From assembly GCA_027604005.1 (NCBI GenBank), contig JADGJT010000072.1:1-64000 (forward strand): a stretch of 64,000 nucleotides of DNA, in the 5' to 3' direction. The translations under genes were made by a program, and so were the position numbers. Numbering within the stretch: position 1 is the stretch's first letter; the number at the start of each line of letters is the position of its first letter. This DNA is from Dinochytrium kinnereticum (Eukaryota; Chytridiomycota; Chytridiomycetes; Chytridiales; Chytridiaceae). This document shows positions 34,982 to 45,459 of this stretch, piece after piece. The notes beneath the pieces were generated by a model. It was not told the origin of the DNA. It saw only the letters and a list, made by a program, of their open reading frames with translations, and did no database searches.

Positions 34982-37900
34982 ATGATGGAGTTTGGGCAGC
35001 TGCAGATGCACAGCAACCAAAAGGATATCATCGAGGTTAGTTTTAGCGCCGATAGCGAGGACATTATTTTTAATCCCTATTTGGAACTGCTTTTGTCTGC
35101 TTTCTTTATGCCGAAATTTAGGATAATCTTATCATGTACATATCAAACCTATACGAGGCATCAGCTTACATGAAGCAGCTGGCTTCAAAGAACAGCAAAG
35201 GTATGCTCACAGATTGTGATTATATGTTGAGGCTATTTATCTTTTAGACTTATGCAGGATTGTGGATGAGCTCTCTTTCAAATTGGTTCCGATTTGCCAG
35301 CAATGTATAGGGCAATTGCATGATATCTTGAGGCAATTTTCGACGCATTCAGCTTTGAACAGCGATACACCATTGGAAGGTTCTTATTGAATACAAATTT
35401 GTTTATTGAATTAGCTTAGATGGTTATAGTTTTGAAAAGTTCGGCTCGGAAAACGCTCTTTCGTCCCCATCTTTTAATCTCTCCCCTGCCAGCACTCAGC
35501 AACCATCCGTTTCATCTTTACCACTTCCTCCACCTCCACCGCCACCTCCCCCTTTACCTCCCACTTTGATAACGTCGGATTCTTCGCCAGTTTTCAAACA
35601 TAACGAGTCTAACAATAGGTTTGCCAGTCTAATTGATGCCTTCTAATCTAGACCAGACTTTTGACCGGCAGCCCAAAATCACCCGACATCCCGACGTCGA
35701 TCTTGCAGTCTCAATATATGGAGCTGAATTTGCAGCTAATTGCAACGATCAACTCAGATCCCAACACCTCCTCGAATCGCTTTAAGTCGAACAACGACCC
35801 GTCTGAAATAAACCTACCCCGGCCAAAACAGCTAAACAAGGAAATATCGTTACGTGGGAAAATATCAAAAATCCTTCATCAAATCCAACTTGCGGCTGAC
35901 GTGACGTCGATATCATCTTTCAGACCTATCGCTGTCGCCTTTCAACTCTGCTTGATCGAGCAAGGACTTTTGAGAAAGATTCATCAAAACGACCTGCTGA
36001 TTCACAAGCCGCCGCATAGTCCAGCACCGTCGTTACTGGCTTCTGCAGAGTTCTTTAATTATTTTACTCGAATTGTTGAATGCTCCGTTCTGGACCCGGT
36101 TTTGCCTGCTGATCGTGCGAAGACTATTATCCGATGGATTAAGGTTGCGAGGAAGTTGAGAAAGTTCAATAATTTTCAAAGTCTAAAGGCAGTTATTTGC
36201 GCTTTGAATACCCCTCCGATCAGCAGACTAAAGAGGACGTGGTCAATCGTTAAACGGAAGCCAGAGTTTACCGATCTGCTTGAATTTAGAAACCTTCTCT
36301 CTGAAGAAAGCAACTATAGCGCCTATAGGGAATGGCTAAAAGTCAGCTTGACTCGTCCACTAATCCCGTTCATTGGGGTTTTAATTCACGACACGACTTA
36401 CATTCTCACCGTGGCCAAACGGGAAGGAATCGATCCACATACCGATCGACGTATTCAGGACATTCAAAAGCATTTAAGATATTGCACTTCTGGCCCCCGG
36501 TACTCCTACGAAGTCTTGTCAGCAGTGGACGCTGCATGTCAGGCAACCAAAAAAGGTCTTCAGTTCCGAAGAAAGATGTCTGGAGGTCTTAGTGAGCAGG
36601 GTCAGGAAGAGTTACCGACGTTGAAGGACTTCGAATCGGAGGAAATTGGGGATTTTATTAATCACTGGATTCTCAGCCGGCCGTGGATCACGGAAAAGGA
36701 GGTCGACGAGCTTAGCTTGATTAGAGAACCCCGGATATCAAATATTCACTCCACAACACCCGCGCCTAATCGCAGCGTTGTGAGGGTAGAAACAATTGAA
36801 TCGCCGTCATATCGAGATGACCGACTAAATCATAACCATGCTAGCAGTACCTCGCCACAAGTAAGCGCTCAAGATGTATGCGTGATGTCAGAAAATGGCG
36901 ATGACGAGGTTTATCAAACTGCGCCGACTGAGTTTTCGCTTAATCCGGATGAAAGCCCTTCTGGAGAAATTATTGGAAACTCTGCACTTCTGGTACCTCA
37001 AGCTCCACCTCCACCTCCACTCCCTCCTCGAACATTACCAAAATCATCATTGGGCCCTCCGATTTCTGGTTTAAAAAGTTCGGCTTTAGCTGCCTATCCA
37101 ATGTCACCAGGGAATGGACGCAAAAAAGCTTCTGGATCATCGTCGTTGATTGAAGCTATAAAAGGGACCGCGTATTCCATGGTCCAGTCTAATAAGCCTC
37201 GGACGTCAGGCCCAGTGACGGCGTTAACTAGGCGTCTAAGTGGGAAGTCTCTTTCGGCTACAGATGTAAAGGATTATTCGATAGATGGAAATGATGTTTC
37301 TTCTGGGGATGGAGAGACACTGGGCTTGGAGAAGCTGAATAAGGAGACGAAGGATATGCTTAGTGATGATTGGAGCTTGAATAGCTTGAAGAGTTTGAGC
37401 ATGGAGCATAGTTTAGAGCAGAACATAGACCGTTCACATCCCTCCAATATTAGTTGCGAGGACAGTGCGTCGCTACTACCACAGCCCTCAGAAAGCCTCG
37501 ATCAGTCCCATGCTTCTATGAAGCGTGTCACAGAAGATAATGTTTCCTCCAAAGCACCTTCTACAAGCTCATCAACACTTTCCACAACAACCTCAGCAAA
37601 CTCAGGAAGAAGATCAAGTTTCTTCTCCTTCTCCAACGTCTTCACCTCAACCCCCTCCGACAAAGATCGAATCAAACGAGATAGATATCACAAAAAATCT
37701 ATGTCATGCGATGTACCTGACCTCGACATTGACGACGCGACAGACGCAGATTCAAATCACTTTGAATCAAGCCCGCACCTTCGGGTCACCAAACTCAAAG
37801 GTAGCAGACCAACTCATTCTGCAGAACCAAGCGGGTCCTCCAGCCCATCTGGCTTAAAACCTGTCCCAGACTCATTGGTCATTGTGGGTCCACTGACTTC

Positions 37901-38195
37901 CCCGATCAGTGGTGAAGTTTCTGCAGTGAAAACTTCTTGGGGAACCTACTCGCCGTTTCGAAAACAACTATCGGAAGCCAACACTTCAAAGTTGGTTGAT
38001 TCTGGTGGACGTAATTCGCAGAGCCTTGAAAGACAGACGAGCAAAGGCGTGATAGTCATACTCGATGGGGAGAGCGGGGAGACTGGGAGGCAGGGGTTGA
38101 AACAGGGGAAAGGGGTTTTGGATGAGGTTGTGTTGATGGATGGTAAAAGGCCAGCCTTGCCGGTGAAGCCAGTAAAATCACTACCTGAGTCGTGA
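34982..38195 (+). CDS. Ras guanine-nucleotide exchange factor (RasGEF/CDC25 domain)
   Basis: Exons 34982-35035, 35122-35200, 35248-35379, 35420-35618 and 35657-38195 give 1000 residues. An N-terminal helical region of about 100 residues is followed by a polyproline tract (LPLPPPPPPPPPLPP), then a RasGEF catalytic domain (about 225-455) with IAVAFQLCLIEQGLLRKI, RAKTIIRWIKVARKLRKFNNF, LKAVICALNTPPISRLKRTW and PLIPFIGVLIHDTTYI. A long Ser-rich disordered tail has a second polyproline site (APPPPPLPPRTLPK). It would activate a Ras-, Rap- or Ral-type GTPase; the target cannot be told from sequence. Intron 3 uses an unusual GTTCTT donor. No canonical RasGEF_N (REM) domain is obvious. Confidence 0.88.
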
Positions 38196-38500
38196 AGAAG
38201 CGCGCTTGTGCATACCTAATGTTGGGAACATAGAGGGAAAGGCAAAAATAAAATAAAAAGGTCGTTCTATGAACATTGCAGAGGCTTGCTATCAATAAAT
38301 AAATAAATATTCAATGCGTGAGGCAGGTGTAGATAACCCACACGAGATAGAGAGTTTACACTTTCCACCGTCTGACGATCCCTCACTCGTCAGTGGAATT
38401 GTCAAACATTGTTCCCATTGTTTCCTTGTCAACCTTTCGCTCACTGCTGCATCAACACTCAACAACTCGCCCCCAGCAATCACCATCCAAGACCGACACG
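38196..38500. promoter_or_regulatory. RasGEF / WW-gene intergenic region with a 7-bp inverted repeat
   Basis: About 305 bp between two plus-strand genes. A perfect inverted repeat with 7-bp arms (CTGACGA at 38372-38378, TCGTCAG at 38387-38393) and an 8-base loop lies about 110 bp ahead of the WW-gene start, possibly in its 5' leader. Confidence 0.4.
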
Positions 38501-39816
38501 ATGGCCGCCGCGGACTACACTCCCATCGCCATCAACGCAAAGATAGAGACCGAGGAGGTCCTCGGCTCGCTCCCTGATAACTGGGAGAAGACAACTATCA
38601 AGGTCCAGGGCCGTACTCGTGCCTACTTCGTCGACAACAAGAGCAAAAAGACCTCGTGGATCGACCCCAGGACCGCCATGCTTCGCAAGCACAATATCAA
38701 TGATGTTGTTGCCGGTGAGCTGCCTTACGGCTGGGAAGAGCTTTATGACGAGGAGTTTGGTGTCTTTTACACTGATCACACTACTCAAACCAACTACGCC
38801 GACCCTCCTTGGACTGATGAGGTTAAAGAGAGGGTCTTGGCTCTGAAGTCTAAGCTTGGTCATGAGCTTAAGCGTATGGACACCAACACAAAGTTCAAGC
38901 AGGACTCTGACCAGCAGAGGATCAAGTCGGGCGAAAAGGCTATTGCTGAACTTCAGGCTCAGAAGAAGAGATTGGACGAGGCCAGCCGTAAGCCTTCTTC
39001 GGTAAGATGATGGGCAGTTTTGGACCTTTTTTTAAGCGATGTAATAGGTGAACGTTGACAAAAGAGACCATGAGATTGAAAGGAAGATCTCCGAGCTTCG
39101 TCACCTCAACGACAAACTCGACTCTGAGAACAAGAACCTCATCGGCGAGGTTCAGGTAAGAAAAGATCATTCAACACGGCAACATGGCTAAGAACTTGCT
39201 TTTTTTGTTCTAGTCCACCTCCATGGAGCTCAATGAGATCCGTCAGATGATTGAAGCCGAGCGCGCCCAGAGATCTGCTCTTGAGAGTTACGTCCTCCAG
39301 CTCAAACAGGAGCTTTTGCAGTTGTCCCCCGAGCAAGCCCGTGCGGCCCGCGAGTATGATGACAACGCAGCCGCCGAAGCGGCTGCCGAGGAAGCCGCCC
39401 TTCCTTCCATCGACGATGAGAGTGAGATTGCCAACCTCCGAGCCAGGCTGGAACTCGAGCAGCAGGAGCGTCAGAATCTCCGGGAAATCACTGAGCACCT
39501 TCTTCGCGAGAAGGAAGGCGGTAGCTCTGGTTCTTACAATGCGCCCGGATGGGTGAAAGACATTGATGTTCATGCTCGCGCCAAGGTCCTGCGTCAGAAG
39601 ATTGTGAATGGAGGGATTAACCCTGATTCGCTTGACTTCAAGGAGAAGCTGAACAAGTTTGCTGTGGCTTCAAAGAACGAGAGAGGGCCAAAGATGCCTT
39701 CGCAGGCGCATAACCCACAGTCTGAGCATGCTGTGAGGGCTAGGGAGACGGCATTTGGCAAGGTCGATGTTGATGAGAGCGATAATGAGATCGCGAGGGA
39801 GTTTGACGAATACTAA
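38501..39816 (+). CDS. Double-WW, coiled-coil protein
   Basis: Exons 38501-39001, 39048-39155 and 39214-39816 give 403 residues. WW1 spans about residues 22-56 (Trp27, YFVDNKSKKTSWIDPR). WW2 spans about 71-102 (LPYGWEEL...YTDHTTQTNYADPP), where the second signature Trp is Tyr. Residues 103-320 are coiled coil. The order WW-WW-coiled coil resembles WWC/KIBRA proteins, but no C2 domain follows, so orthology is not claimed. WW domains bind PPxY or similar proline ligands; several proline-rich neighbours exist in this window. The gene sits directly downstream of the RasGEF on the same strand. Codon use is more biased towards C/G-ending codons than in most neighbours, suggesting higher expression. 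Confidence 0.85.
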
Positions 39817-40517
39817 AGAGCTTTGGCTTCTCTCTGACGTTCAACATCGGCCAAAGTTGAGAGCAGTTATGGCCCAACACATTTCTTATTTATCTGCTAT
39901 GTTCTTCGAGTATGGACTTTCACACCATTTCATGTACAGGAGAGTGTTTATTATACAATAAAGTGTAAACATACAAGCCAACAACGACACACTTATTTTA
40001 TCCTGATCAACTTGTACCTTTTCAACAGAATGAGTTAGTTAATTTGCACACGACAAGGGAGGAAGATCAAAGAGGTGGAGAGGTGAATGGGTGAATGGGG
40101 ATGCCCCTCAGTGTAACTATGACATTAACATATATCAGCGAAGCCACCAAACCAAAACGGAATGGATATTTGGCTACTCCAAAAAGTTGGGATGATTTTC
40201 ATCAATAGGACGTTGGACGGGATGGGAAGATGGCGGGGTGAGGGTGTGCAGTCGGGTTATTTACCTTTTGGTGGATGCATTTGGATTCATTCAGAAGAAA
40301 AAAAAGTTTGTGAGAAAAGAAGAAAAACGGCTGTCTTTAAATACCTGAATATTTTATTTATTGTAAAAATTTAAATATAACAATACACTTCCAGCACATT
40401 TACATATTATTATGGTTGCTATTGCGCTCGTTGCTTTCTTTCCGCATGCCTTGCGTGGGCAGATCGAACATCATTATTGTTTCTTTATTCTCAGACACTA
40501 GAAAAACCGATACGCTA
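39817..40517. other. Convergent intergenic region
   Basis: About 700 bp between the stop of the WW gene and the stop of RAD51D. It includes AATAAA near 39956-39962 (likely poly(A) signal of the WW gene) and A/T-rich sequence. Short frames at 40162-40374 and 40400-40636 are not supported as genes; the second overlaps the true RAD51D last exon in another frame. Confidence 0.45.
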
Positions 40518-42009
40518 TTATTGCATTTGCAACAAGCAATCATCCTCAAACGAGACGATATCCTCCTTTCCGTAGTAAAATACCGCGATACTTCCAGCCT
40601 TCTATTTTTCAATATTCCACCAAGATTTAGAATCAACTCAATGCAACAAAACTTACCGGGGCGCTAACGCTTCGAAAGACCTCAGCCTTGACTTGTTTGG
40701 TGTGGATCTGCTCGCCATTCTGCCGTTTCAGCAGGAACGATTCATATCCTTCAGGAGGTCTAGTCAATAGGAGAGTTTTCGATGGGAATTGACCCCACGT
40801 GGCTCCGAGAGCTGGCTTGTGGTCGTGCCCTGGCGCGTCTCGATTTGGCCGTGCTTGAGCAGCGTAGTTGGTGACCTGTAGTTTGGTGGATAAGACACTA
40901 CACTTGAAAGAAACTAGTGAATTCCTCACCAGAACTGGTATTCTGTGGAGAAAGGATATGCATTTAAGCATTTGTCCCGCCAGCGTTATTGGACAAGAGC
41001 CTGGGAAAGAATGGTATATATTAACAAACAACGGAGAAGCTGACAGAAACCTTGCAAATCTGTTGTTCCAGCTATGGGAGAAAAAAGCGCCCCAACTGAA
41101 TCCACGACAATAAGTGACAGGTTACGGAAGAATAGGTTGGGCTGCTCCAAGAGAGATATTTGGAGTGTTTCGAGAGATTCCAAAAACTCGTTGGGAGTGT
41201 GGCATCTTATGATTCGGATGCGTTGTAGAAGTTCGGAAAAGGTCTTTTACAAGAATCAGTTGAGTACATAATCCTATCACTGACATGTGTCTGGCGCGCT
41301 TGTTCAAAGGATTCACTAAAACTGTAAAAGTCTGCCAATCGTTGATGTGAAAAAGTGCATTGCGGGTCAAGGAAAAGGACGGTTGCGGCTAGGTCTTTGG
41401 CGAGGATGCTCACAACAGTGAAGAAGGCGAGCTATTTTTTATTTCAACTACTCGTTTCATGAATGTAAGAACGGGCCTCACCTGGGTTTTCCCAGTATTG
41501 GGCGGTCCCGCCAGCTCAGTAATTTCTTGGCAAGCAAGGCCTCCACCAAGAAGCTTATCAATTCTGATAAAAAGCTCACGTTGGCAAATAGGCATATTGA
41601 GATTGGAAGTCTTACCCAGGACATCCAATAGGGCGGAATTTGGGCATCTGCCGAGCAGTCTCAGCCAGGGCAATACCAGATTCGATAGGGCATGAGCAGT
41701 GCTCGGCCACTCTTCTCTTCACCAATTTCAATATCTTTCGGATATTATGATGAGCCATTCCCCTCTGTTTCAAAGCTACCCAAAGGACCTCACCTCACCA
41801 CTTTCTGGCGCACCAAGTGGATCGCCGTCGTCGCCTGCAGGCTCATACAGCAGGAGATCAAGCTCTGCGCACCCTGTGCGTCAGCAATACTCGTGCAAGA
41901 TGCATGCAGCGCAGAGCTCACCTGAGTGAATTCCGCTCCGCCCAAGGGCATCAAGCAGGTCACGGATCTGCGTTTGAATGCCTGTGGGGTCTTCTGGCCG
42001 AATCAGCAT
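40518..42009 (-). CDS. RAD51D: RAD51 paralogue, RAD51D-like
   Basis: RecA-family ATPase paralogue that supports Rad51 in recombinational repair. Exons: 42009-41922, 41864-41794, 41734-41616, 41563-41482, 41431-41285, 41243-41051, 41000-40930, 40875-40657, 40601-40518; 357 residues. The N-terminal helix-hairpin-like region (LLDALGRSGIHSELDLLLYEP) precedes GCPGIDKLLGGGLACQEITELAGPPNTGKTQ, the Walker A region. Walker B lies in LSLIVVDSVGALFSP, and the C-terminal IPVLVTNYAAQ plus KPALGATWGQFPSKTLLL match RAD51D. Introns are short (41-70 nt). Start 42009 (MLIRPEDP) was preferred to an upstream ATG at 42282, which would add about 90 residues and overlap the start of the divergent zinc-module gene. 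The P-loop reads GPPNTGKT, a GKT-type Walker A. Confidence 0.87.
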
Positions 42010-42261
42010 CCCAAATTCCCAAGGCAAGTGAAATTTTGAATGTCCGGACCCTGGTTCATAAGGGGGTTTGTTCCTTTCGACCTTTGCGAGCATGGGTTCG
42101 ACCTCCCAGGCCTGGCCGTTTCCAATCGACCCTTTCTCTGCCCAGACCATACGGGATGAAATAAAAGGACCTTTGCCTACCTCGCACGTTGCTTCTATCA
42201 CCAACTCCCTCCCCCCCGTCCCCCGTCCTGCGCCTCCAAACTCCGCGACGAGAACGCTCTT

Positions 42262-44893
42262 ATGGAAGTAAAGTGAGTGCATGATCACGCTGGACGACTT
42301 GATGCGATGAGAAGCTGATTACATTTTCCCCTTTCCCGAGTAGCCTTCAGCGCATTTCCACTGTCAGCGAACCAAAGGGATATCCTATATCGCCACCACA
42401 TACCAAATCCACGTCTCACGCATCTCTTAAGCAGATCACAGTCCCTGGGTCACCAACATCCCCATCGGATGAACACACACTGGTTGATGAGATGTCTGGA
42501 CCGCCTGTTAGCAAAATGCTTAATTCAAACCACCTGAAGAATGCTTCCACAGACGAACTCGTCTCTTTCATGAATGTAGGTGATTCCCCTGGTGTTAATG
42601 CCTTGATTGCTTGGTTTGACGGTGATTCCCTCTTGTTTAGTTTTTGAAAACTGGCGCATCTGGGCCTCTCCACTATTTTGGATCACTGGAGGGAGAGGGA
42701 CCTTGTATTTCTTCCCAGCCGCAGAAGGGTATTGAGGATATGCATCCATCCCGGAGAAACTCTTGCTATTCGGATAGCCACCATACCTCAGACCAGACGG
42801 ATATGTCACAGCAAGGACATAGGAGCACGACACCTACGTCACGGGATATATCCTACGTGACCGCGCGATCACTAAAAGTCGCACCCGCTCTTCCGAGTCA
42901 CGTTAATGTGCAGAACGACATAAACGATTGGCAGGACTTTCACCATCACCCTCACGCTCAACAACTTCTTCGACAGCCGCCCACAGAGGCTTTTAATCGA
43001 ATTGAGATAGAAGCCACCCTCCATAAAACCCTAGAGCTCGACTACTTGCTCACAGTCAAAGAGCTCAAGTCCTACGAGAACCTTGCAGAAACGGCTGGCA
43101 TGGAATACGTAAGGGCTCTTGCAGCTTTTGAGGATGCGGAGAAGTTTGCTCTCGAGAAGCGTCGAGAGCTTCAGGCTGCACTTCAGGATCGGAGTGAGAT
43201 TTATAGCATCATTCGGTACTTAACCGCACGTGTTGAATCGCTTGATGTCCGGGTCAAGGATGGAAACCAAAGACTTGTGCGGATGGGTTTGGATGCTTCT
43301 GGTGGGATGAATAAGGCGGTGGCTAATGCCGAAGGCTGCAGGCAGCATCAGCACCCCCATCACCAGACCCTCCACCAGCAAGAAACTGAATCCATTCCCA
43401 GCCCCCAAGTCTTTCATGATCACCCTTCCCCCTCGTTCTCTGGTCCCCCGTCTTCAAGGCGTGACAGCGAAATTAACAATCAGTTTGGCCATTCCGTGCA
43501 GGCTCCAGACCACGCGGTTTTTGAGTATGGTTTGCCCCCTGGCATCGCTGATCCGGCTATCCACAAGAGAGCCCGCACGACATCGCCTGTTACTGATGAC
43601 GCCAAGTCATTCCCTGAAAGGTATTCGTCGCTTAGCATGGCGCCGTCGGAGATAACGGATATTTCACCTCCCGCCGCTCCGACTATGGCCGTTGCTGTAC
43701 CGTCCCCGGCTGCGTGCATTTTTTACCAAGGCGGGCAGTGTAACGGGTCTGTGTGTGGGATGAAGAGCCCGCATACTTGCATTAGGTGCCATGAGAACCA
43801 CCCAGCCATTCTTTGCAAAAAGGATAGAAATGTCTGCGTTAAGTGGAATATGGATGGTTTGTTTTTCCCTTTTATTTTAAAAAAACTTTCTTTCTTCGCG
43901 ATTCTGGGCTTTGCTGACACTTCTTGTATTTTTACAGATTGTGGTCATGGATGTCACCGCGAACATAGATGCCTCCGCTGTGCTTCTCTTGAACACACCC
44001 TGCGAGCCTGTCCTATTCGCCCTTTGAGCTCTGCTGAATTTTGTTTTGGTATATATCTTATTTGCCTTGCTCCTCTCATTTTTCGTACTTCAAATCTTTG
44101 CACTTACATGCGTAATTATTTATTTGCTTATTGACTTTCTTAAATAATAGCCTGGAACTCTGCTGGAACTTGCCGAATTGTGGATTGCCGAAGGCACCAT
44201 GAATGTATTCGATGCGGAACATCCCACCCCGCCATTATCTGCCCAGAGGTAACCATTGACTCGTTTACTCGTTTTCTCATGAATTCTTTACCTTAACACA
44301 TTTCTCATTAGAATCTTGACAATTACTTAATGGAGTATCTTGCTAAATGTCGCTTGGAGGGTCACCACCCCGATGATCTTGGTCAAATGGAGATGTTGAT
44401 TACCAGGCGAAGCGCGATCACAGCTGCGACCGGAAACTCGCTCCAACCACCCGTCGGCGCGCCCACGCCATTACCACCTGGTTCAATGGCTAGGAACAAT
44501 GTTGTTCAACCTCACCCTCTTCACCTTGCTGCCGCAGCGTCCATGGCGGCATCAGGGAAGGATGAGGCGGGAGGTTCTGGGCTTATTCTGCCTCTAGCAA
44601 ATGCTCCGCATGGGTACGCTGTTGGTGGGATGGCTGGAGGCCCAATGCTGCTTGTTGATCCTGAGAGGGCTTCGAAGAGGGTTCGAGCGGACGATGCCCA
44701 TGCGATCTTAACTGGGTTTAGGACGTCGCATGGGTCTCTATTGACGGATTCTGAGAGAAGGATGATTTGCCGTGACTATAATAATTTTAAGTGTGATGTG
44801 GATGATAGCCGGTGTAGGTTTAAGCATGCCTGTTTAAGGTGCGGGCTGACTGATCATCGTGAGAGGAATTGTCTTGTTACCGAGGCTGCTTAA
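42262..44893 (+). CDS. Protein with four composite CCCH-CCHC zinc modules
   Basis: Six exons (42262-42272, 42344-42575, 42641-43856, 43938-44048, 44151-44248, 44312-44893) give 749 residues. The N-terminal 480 residues are largely disordered with a helical segment (about 215-300). Then come four copies of one zinc module: C-x7-8-C-x3-6-C-x3-5-H-x-C-x2-C-x3-4-H-x4-C. Copies begin CIFYQGGQC, CVKWNMDDC, CFAWNSAGTC and CRDYNNFKC; each has an internal (I/L)RC before the second half. The first half is CCCH-like, the second half is like a CCHC zinc knuckle. Copies 1-3 are contiguous; copy 4 is at the C terminus after a 145-residue Ala/Gly/Pro linker. RNA or single-stranded nucleic-acid binding is likely. 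Family not recognised. Confidence 0.8.
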
Positions 44894-45459
44894 TCTTGGA
44901 TTATTGTTTATCGTTACTGTTTGCTGTAAGGGACGTCTTTGCTCCTTTTCTTTTCTTTTTTGAGATGAGGGACGGACTTGTGTGTATCATTATTGCCGTT
45001 TTTTTAATTGTAGTTTTTTTTTGCATTTTTTGCATTACTACTCTCATTACTACTTTGAACACTTTTCTTTTTTTTTTTTATAATTTTCTTTTCATGTCAT
45101 GGAGCGGCCTTTTTGGAATTATTTCCTTTTACCTTTCCCCTCTTCTTCTTCCTCTTCTTTTTTTTTTCTTTTTCGCGTTTGTCTGAAAATACCCGACTTC
45201 CTTTGTTCTTTAATTTACTTCGAAACTCCGGCTTTTTCTTTGCTGCCCTTTCTAACGTCTTTACTTCTATTCGCTGCCCTTTTCGTCATCCGCGCATGTT
45301 TGAGTTTATATATTACATATGATCATCTTGATTTGGCTTCAATAAGATTAACGAAATATGTATTGGGGTGTTTAAGTGAGAAGAAGGCAACGAGCAGGGC
45401 GATGGAGATTGTAAGAAACACGGTGCAGATTATTACTGACGAAAAAAACTGGAGAAGGG
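44894..45459. other. Convergent T-rich intergenic region
   Basis: About 565 bp of pyrimidine-rich plus strand (many T and CT tracts at 44940-45280) between two convergent stops. Long apparent frames over it (for example 45099-45656) are low-complexity Phe/Ser/Leu runs caused by base composition and are not called. Confidence 0.5.

Noticed and set aside
40400..40636. Minus-strand 78-residue frame
   Set aside because: It covers the RAD51D last exon in a wrong frame; the spliced RAD51D frame ends at 40518 with a compatible tail.
42010..42282. N-terminal extension of RAD51D from ATG 42282
   Set aside because: The frame is open, but known RAD51D proteins start close to the helix-hairpin-like region; the extension would overlap the divergent gene start at 42262 and leave no promoter.
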